Origin: Aphelocoma coerulescens | Taxonomy: Eukaryota; Chordata; Aves; Passeriformes; Corvidae | DNA: 64,000 nt | NCBI RefSeq assembly: GCF_041296385.1 | Contig: NW_027184085.1 | Coordinates: 12,209,301 to 12,273,300, forward strand | Direction: 5' to 3' | Shown here: one piece after another, positions 37,900-60,075 of the stretch | Layout: each line of letters starts with the position of its first letter | How positions within the stretch are numbered: the first letter of the stretch is position 1 | Position numbers and translations under genes: made by a program | The notes under the pieces: generated by a model | Seen by the model: the letters and a program-made list of their open reading frames with translations, nothing else | Databases searched by the model: none | What the model was told of the DNA's origin: nothing

Positions 37900-38140
37900 T
37901 CTGCAAAACTCCAGCTGCTGCCATCTGCCTCTGCCAAGGCAGCTTTGTGCCAGGAGAGCAGCAGAATGAATCAGATCTCTGAAAATCTCTTGTGGCCTAG
38001 TTTCAAGGATATATGGCAGAGTGGGGCTTGCATACAACTCAGGTGCTTGAATCAGAATTGTATGCTGCAGGAGAGAGTACAAGCCGAACAGCAATTCTGG
38101 ATCACATCAAGCCAAAAAATTTCCTCTCCCAGACAGAAAC
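37900..38140 (+). repeat. Unclassified direct repeat, copy 2
   Basis: This is the second copy of the repeat at 34063-34305, same strand, 3.8 kb downstream. The copies differ by scattered substitutions and small indels around the CTTGTGGCCTAGTTTCAAGG segment, so the duplication is not recent. Confidence 0.85.
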
Positions 38141-41100
38141 ATGAAGCCACAAAGAGCACAGAGAGGGCAAAATCAAAATGTAGTGAAGGAAGCTGCAGAA
38201 GTGCCACCTTTCCCAGAGGAGCACACCAGAAGAAAAGGCTGTCCTACACCTCTTCATCCCTGTATCTTGTGCTCCTTTGGGGTAGTGGGATGATGTGTCA
38301 TGGAGGTGCTCTGATGGCTCATGCAAAGGCAGGAAGTGGGGGCAGAGTTCTGGAAGAGTTATAAGGAAGCCTTTTCCCTCTTTCCCACAGGGCTCCACCA
38401 ACATTTTTGGAGCAAACTTCAGTGCCAGCTGTTGGGGAGGGCAGACCTTATTCCTCACAAGATGCTGTGCCACATGGCAGGCTGGAGTTCAAGGTGCAGG
38501 CAAAATCTCCACCTCTGGGACTGCTCCCCAGCCCTGCAGACTTAGATGTTCCTGTGGTTTGTGCCATCCTGTTTAGCATCTGTTGCACAATCAGAAAGAA
38601 GAAATAGTGCTTTGAACATGAAGCACCAACCAAGATCTCCCATCTTGATGCTAGCACCAGATACAATGGTGTGCATTGCCACCTATCTCCCAAAATCTGC
38701 TGTGTGTGCTCTGCTGTGTGTGCTGTGGAGCCACAGGCTGGCAGGACAGCCTGCATCACCACTTATCTCCTGCATCTGCTGGGTCTGTAATCAGCACACA
38801 GCAGCTGCAGCTGAACAGGGGCCTTTCAGCTTCAGTTTTGGGTCTCCCAGATCGCAGAGAGGGACAGTGAAGTGCCAAAGGAAGGCTCTGGGCACTCTTG
38901 TCTGGTTCAGATTCCTTTAACTTTCCTTTAACCCCTGAAAAGTGCTTCTTCTGAATCCCCAGTGTGTGTGTCCAGTGTGTCATTATGGCTGCATGTTCCC
39001 CAGCAGATATTTTACTACCTAGCAGTTAATGCCTGTGTTTGTTCTATTAATTTGCACACAAATTAATCAAATTACATTTCTTACAGGACAGATTCCAATT
39101 TGAGTTCTACAACATCAAATTACAAGTGAAAAATCATGGTTTTGCTTCCCAGATTATTTATTTTTTGTCCTGAAATCACTATACCTTTCCTGCAGATACC
39201 AGTTGTTATTTAGATTGCTCCAAGAGCAACTCTGTTTCCGCAGAAGTGAAAGGAAACTTTGCCACTAGCTTTGAGGGCACCTGAAACCAGCCCTTGGAAA
39301 CACGGTTCTGTACAGATGTTGAAATGACTCAGCTGTCAGGAAACATATCCAGTGAGCAATGAGGTCCACACACAGGCAGACCTGAGCTGGGAACTGTTCT
39401 GAGAGCACCAGGGATACGCCCCCAGAGTGAGGGGTTTTGAGCTCTCCTGGATCACGTCCTTCAATTCCCCACACAAAACCCCATTAGTCCATCTCAGTGT
39501 AGAAATCTTGTCCTGAAGCACAGGGTTTTGCCCAGCTGCCACAGGCTCAGCTAAGGCTCCCAGAGGCCAATGACAAAACTTTTGCTGGTTTAAAAAAGCA
39601 CTGCTGCTTTCAGTACCAATCCTCCCTTCTGAAAATGTAAATTGGTTTGGAATTAAATAAAATAGAAAGGTATTAGTACCAAAGACAAACGGGCTGCAGT
39701 TATTCAGATTAAAACTTCCACTTCACTTGAACAAGTATCAGCCTGCCAGATCACTGCAGGGTGTGAAGACATGATATAGCAAGTGAAAAGGAAATGTTTC
39801 TTTCATTTTGTGATTCCCACAGTCCATCTACATTACTTTCTTTCTATTTGAAAGAGAAGACACATAGCAAGACAACTTGTGAAATCAATTAATGAAAGAG
39901 AAGTGAATGGATTCTACTCAAGCTGCCAGAACCTGTTCAGCCCCTATTTGATAGTAATTTTGTTCTTCATATATATTGGCATTGCAGTAAGTAAAGGCTC
40001 CTCTTATGATAGCTGGCAGTAATAAAGAGAATTTCTTCACCAGTTTCCAGTGTCAGCCAGTATGCAAGTTTCTGGAGGATTACTGGTCAAGAAAATAACT
40101 GAGTTTGCAGAGCCTTCACTAAGGAATTGCAAGCAGCTATTGCTCATACTGAGATCATCACTGAACAAAAGAAAAATAGGGTTTGCAGAGGATCAGTGCT
40201 GCAAGCACTGAGGACTTCAGTGTTTGAACTGTTAGCAACCCAGGTTAAGAGCTGAGACTTCATCAGAAAGGCTGTTTTGAAAGTCCATTCTATAACCCTG
40301 TACTGTTCTCAGCTGCCTGCCAGCCTGAAATGGAGCAAATGCTGCCATGCACAAGCCATTTACTCTTTGCTACAGTAGCAGCTTCTCAGTCTGGGAGAGT
40401 AGCACAATGGTGAGAGAGGAGCAGAAAGTAGAAGAAAAAAAGAAAAAGGTATCAAAGCAGGGAAAATTAGACACCTCACACTCACACACCAGGTTTTTGG
40501 GGGATTTTTCTTTTTACAGTTTATTTTGTGTGCTATTTCCTCACTGTCTGTATGGACGAAGGACAAAAGATGAACTGAGACAGCCTCATTGGTGTGACCT
40601 GAATGGTAGGTTCCCAGTCTTTATTCAGTGTCAGAAATAGAGACAATAAGATAAGAACGTTACAAGTTCTGTATTTCCCAGAAAGCTCCTTGAAGTCATA
40701 GCTTGGTCATAAAACACTGCAAATACAAATAAGTAGTAAGCAACTTTCAGTGTAGGTGTGTACAGGCAACAGCTACCAGGTCAGCAAACATTCCAGAAAC
40801 AGAGAGAAAAAAATACTGTAACACATGTATCCCCTTTAAAGAAAAATATAAGTAAAATGATCTCACAGTACAGAAATAAAGGAATCAAACCAGGCAGAAG
40901 GGAGTGAAAATCTATAAAAGGCTGCAGAGGAGGTTGAAACATGGTGTGCACAGGAAAGTTGTCTATATGTTTAGTCATGAGCCAGGAAAATAAAACAGGG
41001 CTTTTAAAAGCATTTTGTGTTTTTCCTGATCCATGTCTCCCGTTCTTGGATTACCCCTCCAGCCTCCCTGTACTGGCAACTCACTGCTGGTTCCCAGCAG

Positions 41101-41631
41101 CAAGATCAGCAATTTCTCCATCACACAAGTGACACTCAAGAAGCTAAGAGATACTACAGTGCTACAGGAGACAAGTCTACCTGACCCTCTTGGGTCAGAT
41201 TTCCTTCCATTTATAACAGCCTGTCCAAGACCACCACGCTTCCAGAATATTTTGGTTTCCTCCTATTGCATCCTCTGCCAAACAGATCTGTATCTAACAC
41301 TCCAAGAGAGGTATGCTCAGGAGCCACAACGACCTACTGCAGATGTCAGAAAAGCAGGAAAAGCTCATCTCAGAAAAGACATGCTAGGGATGCAAAGAGA
41401 AAAAAGACAGATGTGTGAGGTGGCTGGATGCCAGATCTGCTCTCTGATTATGTTCTGATCCCCTGAGGCTGAGCCTACTGAAGCATCTGGGAATTAATTC
41501 TGCAGATTGAATGTAATTGGCACAGTTACTGGAAACTGTTGTTATGGAAGAGGAGGGTGTTGTTGTGTATACACTTCATCAGAGGAACCTACAAAAGGTG
41601 AAAGTAAAGTCTTGCTTCTTTAACTATATGA

Positions 41632-52148
<10,517 letters not shown>

Positions 52149-52149
52149 C

Positions 52150-52172
52150 AAAAAAAAAAAAAAAAAAAAAAA
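52150..52172 (+). repeat. Poly-A run
   Basis: Twenty-three A residues lie about 60 bases before the solo LTR. No retroposon body was recognised before it. Confidence 0.9.
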
Positions 52173-52234
52173 TTAATATCTGAATAGTCATATGCCTTCT
52201 GCTGCCTTTCCTTCCCCCTGCCAGTGAGCCCCGG

Positions 52235-52836
52235 TGTAATAAATGAATTGGTTTCAGGGTGTTGGTTATTGCTGTTTGGGTGGGATGTAAAAGAGGGGAG
52301 TTGAGGGTGGAATAGATGGACATGTTAACTGAAGGGAAGTTGTGAGACTGTACGGATGTAATGCTGGAATGTAACCACTGGATGGGGATGTAACAAGGAC
52401 CCAATGGGTTTAATAGAAGGAACTTTCTAGTAGTACATTGCTTCGTAGGGTACAAGGGATGAGGACGATGCCCTAGACTGTGATTGGAGAACAAGCCAAC
52501 CAATGACGTGGACTTGTCTGAAAATTATTGATGAGGAATGCACGGAGGTATAGACCAACCAGCGAACAGGAAAGGGACCAGTCACCACGAGGATTAAGAA
52601 ATGCACCAGTCCAGTGGCACCAAAGACTTTAAAAGCTACCTGCACCCGGGAGGGGGGGTCCTCCTGCGGAACTTGGGATCCAAGGGAGCACCCAGTGGGT
52701 CTCACTGTCTTGTTGGTGTATTGTTTTATTCTGGCTTGTGGCGTGGAGCCTGGGCTTATCCTGGGTTCCCGCTCTCAGTGGTTAACAAATAAACGAGTTG
52801 ACTTTTCCTTTAAAAGTCTCAGCCTCGTTTACAACA
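52235..52836 (+). mobile_element. Solo LTR of an endogenous retrovirus with 5-bp target-site duplication
   Basis: The element starts TGTAATAAATG and ends TTTACAACA, so it has TG...CA ends. It is flanked on both sides by CCCGG (52230-52234 and 52837-52841). It contains CCAAT boxes (about 52498), a TTTAAAAG TATA-like site near 52629, and AATAAA at 52788-52793, in the order U3-R-U5 on the + strand. At 602 bases it is a complete LTR, and no gag, pol or env sequence lies beside it, so it is the product of LTR-LTR recombination. A 5-bp duplication is most typical of ERVL-like elements. Confidence 0.88.
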
Positions 52837-53737
52837 CCCGGCACATACAGACACACATGAATGTTTACTCTACACTTCTCTGGAAACTGGTCTGCGCTGT
52901 TTCTGAGATGGTTAATGAGTTACCAATCTGAAAAATTCTTAACAGGCCTTCAGGTGTTTCAGATTACATCAGGGTGTGATGAAATTTCTTTGGTTGCACC
53001 TGCTCTGTTACTGTCCACAAAGCTGTAAGCAGAATTCAGTGAATCCAGAATTTTTCATAAAGGGTACAGAGATTTCATCAGAACTCTGAAATTTTTCCTC
53101 ATCATTTTCTATCTAGTACTGAATAATACACCGCTATTTGATTGTTGGTTTTGTCTGAACAGCCTGAAGTGTCTGCTCATTTAGTAGTTCAGCACTGGAC
53201 TGAATCTACTAAGAAAAGCATACTAGGAAGCCTACCATGATCTATAAACTCATGACAGAATCAATTTAAGTCAATTGAAGTTTCTAAAAATTCCCATTTC
53301 TTGTTGAATTTAGGCAGGAGAAAAGGTATAAGAAATGCCTTATAAAGTTCATAAGAAGTATCAGACAAAAAAGGGTCTCTGGTTGTTTTGCAGTTTAGTT
53401 TATTGCTCCTTTAGGCACTACATGTGACCATTGTTGTGGAGCAATTCAGCTCTCAGAAGAACAGATATGAGCATATCTGCTGGTCCTTGGTAGGGAAATC
53501 AGCAGGGTTGTTTGTGTGGAATAGAGGTTAATTAAAAACCCCAGCAACCATGAAGTCCACTATGAAGAACATTATGCAGCAAAGAGGACTAATTTTACAG
53601 GAGAACCCTTTGTGGTTTTTTCCTGCCATTAAAATTAAGACAATTTCACATACACTAAAAAAGAAACTCTGGGGTAAGTAGATTGTCAAGGGAGAAGTAT
53701 TCTGATTTTAAACCAAGCTGTAATCCAATTAAATTAC

Positions 53738-53805
53738 AGGATCACGGAATGGTTTGTGTTGGAAGGGACCTTACAGATAATCTAGTTCCAAACCCAGCTG
53801 AACTC
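53738..53805 (-). mobile_element. CR1 LINE 3' terminal fragment, reverse orientation
   Basis: GGATCACGGAATGGTTTGTG followed by TTGGAAGGGACCTTACAGAT is the reverse complement of the final CR1 block and its octamer end. Only the last few dozen bases are kept. Confidence 0.85.
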
Positions 53806-55668
53806 TGAGTCTAAATAAAATCATTTTATGTCCAAAGATGCTCTGTGTGGTTGTAGTTTTCCAGCTGAAATTAATTGTCTGCTCTCCAGAGCAGAGACCA
53901 GCTGGCACATGCAGACTGTGCTCATGCTACTGAGCTAATTCCTAAGGCGGTGGTCACCACCAACCTGCCTGTTGGGTCCTGTCCCCAGACCTGCTCTGTA
54001 ACAGAGCCCCAGCCCAGTCTCCACGTAGGTCTGACCCCACAGCAGTGACCCTCAGCTCACCCCTCTGGGCAGAGGAACGTTTCCAGCCTGAAGGGTGCAC
54101 ACTGCCAGCAGCAGTGTGATGGATTGCTCTGCCTGGCTAAACAACTACAGTATTCCTAACCTTTACTTGCCTTTTTCCCTTGCTCTCAGGAAGCACAAGC
54201 ATATTTTTGGTTTTTTAATGCTGTGTCAGGTGCTAAATGCACTTGACAAGTTTTTTTGAAGGTGATTTGAGACCAGGAGCATTCTAGAAAAAGATGCAGT
54301 TATCTTTACAATTTTTCTCTTCTTCAAAATCTACCATAAATCTGTTTTCAGTTGGAGAATGGAAAATGAAGACACTAGATATTTCAGTTTTTAAGAAGTT
54401 AAGCAACTAATGTTTACTAAAAATTGATTATTTTTATCCTGTGCCTTGAAATAATGACAATTTTAAGTTCTTGAATATTTCAGGCCAAGTGGAACAAACA
54501 ATGTTGTGGGTGTTAGGGTTTTTTAAATTCTACTACATTTCTCAAAAATATTGGCAACTTTCTGTTAACCACAGTGAAACAATGCAATGAAGGTCTGACA
54601 CGCATGAGAAACTTCTGTACTCAACCCTCTCTCTCTTTTGTCCACAGAAGAAAACAGTTAAGTGGACCCAGCATTTAGTGGGATCAAATAGGTTTTGATG
54701 CTGAAAAGCTGTCCTTAATCATTGCAAAGTGGGGGAAGTAGCAAAGAATAGAACAAGAACAGTCTGCAGCTTGCTCCAACAACAACCAGAACAATCTGTC
54801 CTCACTGAAGGGGGCAAAGAGGGGGGAGCCAAAACCAGAGAGGAGAAGGTTTCAGCATGCTGCTCTTCAGAGAGGCCTCCCTGAAGACGATCACAAAGTG
54901 CTGGAATGGCCTGGGGAAGGAAGAGTGGTTGTGAAGTCTCTGCTCTTGGCACAGGCATATGCCAATAGGGGGAGTGTTGATCATTTTTTCACAACCCTCC
55001 CAGTCCTCTGAAACGTGGATTTCTACAGGTATCTGGGATCATGCAGGCACCGCTAGGCAGGAGAGGAAAAGGTGGTGGGAAGCAATGTCAGTAGTCGTAC
55101 AGGAGAGGGCAGAGCCAGGCCAAGCACTGCTGCAGGAGTGTCTGGAGGAGGCGGCGAGGGGGGAGCTGTGTTGTCTGCCAGGGCGGGGAGCGCTGCTCTT
55201 GCCAGCCCGTGGAGCCAAACTCGCTGCAGCTATGACTTCAGCCTGTGTGGTGTCATTTCTTAAACAACCACAAATGGGATGTGTTCTTTTCTTGTTATTC
55301 ACTGAGCTTCCTCTCCAAATTAGCAGGAACAGTTTTGGTTCCTGACTCTGGAAATGTACCGGTGGTATGTGAGCTGGATGCTTTTCCCGGCCAGGGCGTG
55401 CTTGACATGGCAGCACAATTCAGCACTCAGCATGCTGGGGATACTCATCAGCATGGCTGGTGATACACCATCACTCTAGAGAGCTTTGTGATGTCCCAGA
55501 GCCCCTCTGTCCACGACCTCTGCGTTTCAGAAGTGACTTCTGTCATGCAGAGGATGAGTTATTGCCAGGCTCCTCTGCACAGCAGGCCTGAGATGGTGCC
55601 ACCTTAGCACAGGAGCTGCTGTTGCCTTCAGTGAAGGTCTCTTTGGCTGTGAGGACTCAGGGTTGAGT

Positions 55669-55709
55669 TGACTCAGGGTTGACTCAGGCTGAGACTCAGG
55701 GATGAGTCA
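55669..55709. promoter_or_regulatory. Cluster of three AP-1-like sites
   Basis: TGACTCA occurs at 55669-55675 and 55680-55686 (11-base period) and TGAGTCA at 55703-55709. All three are perfect AP-1/bZIP cores within 41 bases. Function is inferred from motif only. Confidence 0.45.
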
Positions 55710-56035
55710 GCACACTGAAGATACAGTCAGGTCTCAGAACAGATGAATGCATTGTCACTCATAAATACAGGCTGGAAGGAAAGAGGTGATGTGGTTGTAA
55801 AAGTCCAGCAAGAGTGTCTCTGCCAGCAGGCTTGCCAGCCTTGTGACGAGGGCTTTAACACATTTGCTGGGACTCATGACCAAAAGCCTGAGGAGAAGGA
55901 GATGTATGGAGTGGGCCTAACATTATTGCAGCACTGGAAGCAGCACTGCTGGCAAACAGGCCAAGTGGCCTGCATAGCACAGATGCACGTGCACAAGAAG
56001 AACAGGAGACAAAAGTCTAAGCACGGTCCTCAGAG

Positions 56036-56697
56036 TGACAGAATCGCAGAATCATCAAGGTTGGAGGAGGCCTTCAAGATCATTGAGTCCAGCTATCAAC
56101 CCAGCACCTCAATAATTAACCCTAAACATATTCCCAAATGCAGATGCCTCCTAAACACTTCCAGAGAAGGTGACTCCACTATCTCTCTGGGCAACTTATT
56201 CCAATGCCTGACCACCCTTTCAGAGAAAAATATTTTTCCTAATATCTAGTATGACCCTTCCCTGGCATAACTTAACCCCATTTCTTCTCACCTTTTGGCT
56301 TGACACATGGCAGAAGAGATTGACTCCACCTACATCCTCAAGGAGGCTACATCCTCCTTTCAGGAAGTTGTAGAAAGTGATAAGGTCTCCCTTGAGCCTC
56401 CTTTTCTCCAGGATAAACACACCCAGATCGCTCTGCTGCTCTTCATCAGACCTGTGCTCCAGACTCTTCCAGTTCTACTCTCCTTCTCTGGACACTCTCC
56501 AGCACCTCAATGTCCTTTTTGAAGTGACGGGCCCAGAACTGAAGCCAGAATTTGAGGTGTGGTGCCCAGCACAGAGGAACATTCGCTGGTCTGGTCCTGC
56601 TGGCCACGCTATTGCTGATCCAGGCCAGAATGCCACTGGCCTTCTTGGCACAAGCTGGAAAACTCCTCATTTCTTCCCATTTGCCTGGTAGAGAAGT
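56036..56697 (-). mobile_element. CR1 LINE fragment, reverse orientation
   Basis: It begins with GACAGAATCGCAGAATCATC (the reversed octamer end and final block), continues through AGAGAAAAATATTTTTCCTA and CTGGACACTCTCCAGCACCT, and ends near GCCACTGGCCTTCTTGGC. About 660 bases of CR1 3' region are present, without intact coding. Confidence 0.93.
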
Positions 56698-58429
56698 CAG
56701 ACTTAAAGGTTTGTATTCCAGGCTAGGTCATTAGGCTTTCTGAGCATGCTAATTTTCAGCTTTGGTGGAATTAAGATTGCTTAGCACCTCATCCAGTTTC
56801 ACAAGTCTCTAAATTTTAGATCTCTGGGAAAGTGTCTCTCCTAAAATAAATGCATGCATGCATTCCCTACCTGAGCAGTGGACATGTATAGGTGTCTTTG
56901 ACACATTCCAGACAAGCCCAAGGGAAGTTTCCAAGGGAGCAAATGTCTCCCACCTGCCGTCACAGCATGGGGTACTGACCTGAGCCCACAGCTCTCACAG
57001 GCCATGCATATGGCATAAAGATGAACACAGACTCCTTCTCCACCATCTCTGGCTCCCTATAGTTTTGCTTGTGGATTGTTTTTTCCAGTATCAACCTCCA
57101 GCATCCAGTCTGGGCATGCTCTTCACAGATGAAGCAGACCACTGAGCCAGGAGACTCCAGCTAGAACTCGTGAACTGTGGCTTTGTCAATGCTGACTGGG
57201 AGAAACTGCCAAATCCCCACACAGCAGTTACGGGAATCCAATTATAGATGTCTTTCTATACTGTTCTGTCTCTGTCTATTACAATGGCTTTAAAGGCTTC
57301 AGCAAAACAGATCTTACTATAAAAATCCTTTTTAAAAAGAAGTCACATGAATGGGCAAATGTAAACTAGTTCCATCTGCTTACTACCCCTTGTGTATTAC
57401 AAACCACTGAAATGAAAAAATCACAGTGCTGAGGGAATTATCTGACAAGGAAGATTTTCTCATGCCTTTGACATAAATTTTTGATTCCAGTTAGGCAGCA
57501 AGTATTAGTGGTAGGGCAGGTCCTGAAATACATGTTTATGCACCGAAGGTTTAATTCGGAAATTAAAAATTAAAAAGAGCAGGTTCTTGCTTTGATGTTT
57601 CATTCATAGCTATTGATCTCTAAAACTTCCAAAATCTGGATAATCTCTTTCATCAGTGAACATTCAACTTGAGGCATATGGACTTGCACTGGATGTACTA
57701 CTTCATAAAAATTTAAAGGCCTCCTCCACATGACAGCTTGCCTAATTTAGTGAGAGGGCAGATAGGAAGTGCAGCAGGGTAGCCTTGTAACCTGGCAGTG
57801 CCATTGCTAGCAACAGGCACCCAGCTTTTGCAGAGCTTCAGGACAAGGGCCTGCAGGCTTGCTCTGTCTGAGCTTTTCCTGATCTGCCCAGAGGTTTGTT
57901 TTCTTTCTATGACAGCAGTTTTTCTAAGTGATGAGTCGCCTTCAGTAATTAATTTTATTTTTGTTTTTCTTCGTATGGTGCAGATTTATATCAGTAGAAG
58001 TAACAATTGGTACTTCTATGACATGTAATACAATACAGAGTTGAAAAATACCAGGATGGAGATACAGCATGGAGCTTAGAGCAGCACAGGGCATGAAATG
58101 ATGATATCTGGGGCACAGGCTTGACAGTGGAGACCCTGCAGCTCCCCATCAGCGGTCAGTTAGAGAAACATGGACTTGAAGCTGGACAAAACTGGGTTTA
58201 GGAGTAACGAGAAGAAAGGAAGAGCCTTTGGTGTATGTGGAATAAAGCACATACAGTAAATTCAGCTGTAACATGTAGCTGCAGACCAGTGAAAAAGAAA
58301 AAGGTGTAATTGCATCTTACGAAACACAGACAAACTACCTCAAGTAGAGCCTAGAGCATCAGTGTGATAATTTTTCAAGAAAGGACACCAGAAGCTGAAG
58401 ATTTACAGTTTTAAGTCTGCAGGCTGAAG
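56698..58429. other. Intergenic sequence, no gene recognised
   Basis: No gene, known repeat or splice structure was identified. The last 150 bases may be a diverged upstream part of the following CR1. Confidence 0.5.
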
Positions 58430-60075
58430 ATTCTGACTTGTTTAATGCATTCTTTGTCTATGTCTTCAATATCCATGATGGACCAAGGGGTCTCAGTGCT
58501 CTGAGCTGGAGGACCATGACTGTGAGAATGATTACTAACTCCTCGTTGACCCTGAATTTGTGCGGGGTCTGCTGCTCTAGCTGGATCCCTACAAGGCTGT
58601 GGTGCTGATGGGATTCATTTGAGAATCCTCAAAGAGCTGGCTGATGTCACCACAAGACCTCTCTTGATGATTTATAAATGTCTTGGGAAACCAGAGAGAT
58701 CCTGGCTGACTGCCAACATTGTCCCAGTTTTCAAGATAGGCAAGAAGGAGAACCCTGGAAACTACAGGCCTGTCAGTCTCACTTCAGTGCCTGGTAAAAT
58801 AATGGAAAATACTATTCTGGGAGGTATTGTAAAGCACTTGAAGGACACCGCAGGTATCAGTCACAGCCAACACAGCTTTGTGAGGGGAAAGTCCTGCTTG
58901 TGGAACATGGTTTCCTTCTACAACAGGGTAGTCCGTCTAGCTGATCAAGGGAAGCCAATTGATATAACCTTTGTGGGGTTTAGCAGAGCTTTTGATACTG
59001 TCTCTCACAGGATCCTTCTGGGCAAAATGCCCAGCTCACAGCTGGATAAACACATCATGTGATGGGTGAGCAGCTGGCTCATAGGTGAGGCACAAAGGGT
59101 TACAGTGAATGGGGTGACATGAGATTGGGGACCTGTCACCTGTGGGGTTCCACATCCTTGGCCCTGTGCTCTTCAATATCTTCATAAATGACTTGGACAC
59201 AGGACTGGAAGGGATACTGAGTAAGTTCACAGATGATACAGCAGTGGGAGGAGCTGTTGGCTCCCTCGAAGGCAGAGAGGCCCTGGAGAGAGACTGAGAC
59301 AAATCACAGAGATGGGCAATCACCAACTGCGTGAAGCTCAACAATGGGAAGTGCTGGACTCTGCACCTGGGATGGGGCAACCCTGGGTATACTGACAGAC
59401 TAGAGAATGAGAGGCTGGAGAGCACCACTGCAGAAGGGGACCTCTGGGTCCTGGTCAATGGCAAGTTGAACACGAGTCAGCAGTGCCCTGGCAGCCAGGA
59501 GGGCCAGCCCTGTCCTGGGGGCATCAGGCACAGCATTGCCAGCCAGGCAAGGGAGGGGATTGTCCTGCTCTGCTCTGAGCTGGGGCAGCCTCACCTCGAG
59601 TGCTGGGGGCAGTTTTGGGTGCCGCAATGTAAAAAAGGCATTAAACCCTTAGAGAGTAACCAAATGATGGCCAGGAGGATGATGAATGGTCTGGAGGAGA
59701 AGCTGTGTGAGGAGTGGCTGAGACTGAGGGGAGACCTCATTGCAGCTACAGCTCCCTCACGAGGGGAAGCAAAGGGGCAGGCACTGATCTCTTCTCTGGG
59801 GTGACAGTGACAGGACTTGAGGAAATGGCCTGGAGCTGTGGCAGGGGAAGTTTAGGTTGGGTATCAGGAAAAAGTTTTTTCACCCAGAGGGTGTATGGGC
59901 ACTGGCACAGGCTCCCCAGGGCAGTAGTCACAGCCCCAAGCCTGCCAGAGTTCAAGAAGCATTTGGACAATGCTCTCAGGCACGGTGTGATTCTTGGGGT
60001 GTCCTGGAGCTGGATTTTATCATCCTGATGGGTCCTTTCCAACTCATCGTATTCTGTGCTATGATTGTATGACTT
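58430..60075 (+). mobile_element. CR1 LINE, longest copy in the window, with reverse-transcriptase remnant
   Basis: An open stretch at 58619-59062 encodes reverse-transcriptase motifs of CR1 ORF2: NYRPVSLTSVPGKIME, then FSRAFDTVSH. The catalytic-box region follows in another frame (TDDTAVG near 59230), so the frame is broken. The 3' untranslated blocks run to TCGTATTCTGTGCTATGATT. The copy is 5'-truncated and inactive. The earliest recognisable sequence is around TTTAATGCATTCTTTGTCTA, so the upstream edge is approximate. Confidence 0.93.

Larger units (their letters stand above)
32976..41631. other. Convergent intergenic region between IL7R and CAPSL
   Basis: No third gene was recognised. 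Open frames at 36857-37375 (-) and 37642-38364 (+) are long but featureless. The region holds a pair of direct repeats (34063-34305 and 37900-38140), a poly-A run at 36763-36791, and presumably the CAPSL 3' UTR near 41.6 kb. Confidence 0.55.
52842..56035. other. Intergenic sequence, no gene recognised
   Basis: It contains a small reversed CR1 end (53738-53805), a locally CpG-richer stretch (about 55060-55220) and a cluster of AP-1-like sites (55669-55709). No protein was recognised. Confidence 0.5.

Noticed and set aside
37642..38364. A 240-codon open frame on the + strand covering one repeat copy
   Set aside because: It runs through the direct repeat and its similarity to the other copy shifts frame part way, so coding is unlikely.
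55743..56249. A 168-codon open frame on the + strand
   Set aside because: Its second half is the antisense strand of a CR1 fragment, so it is a shadow of the repeat.
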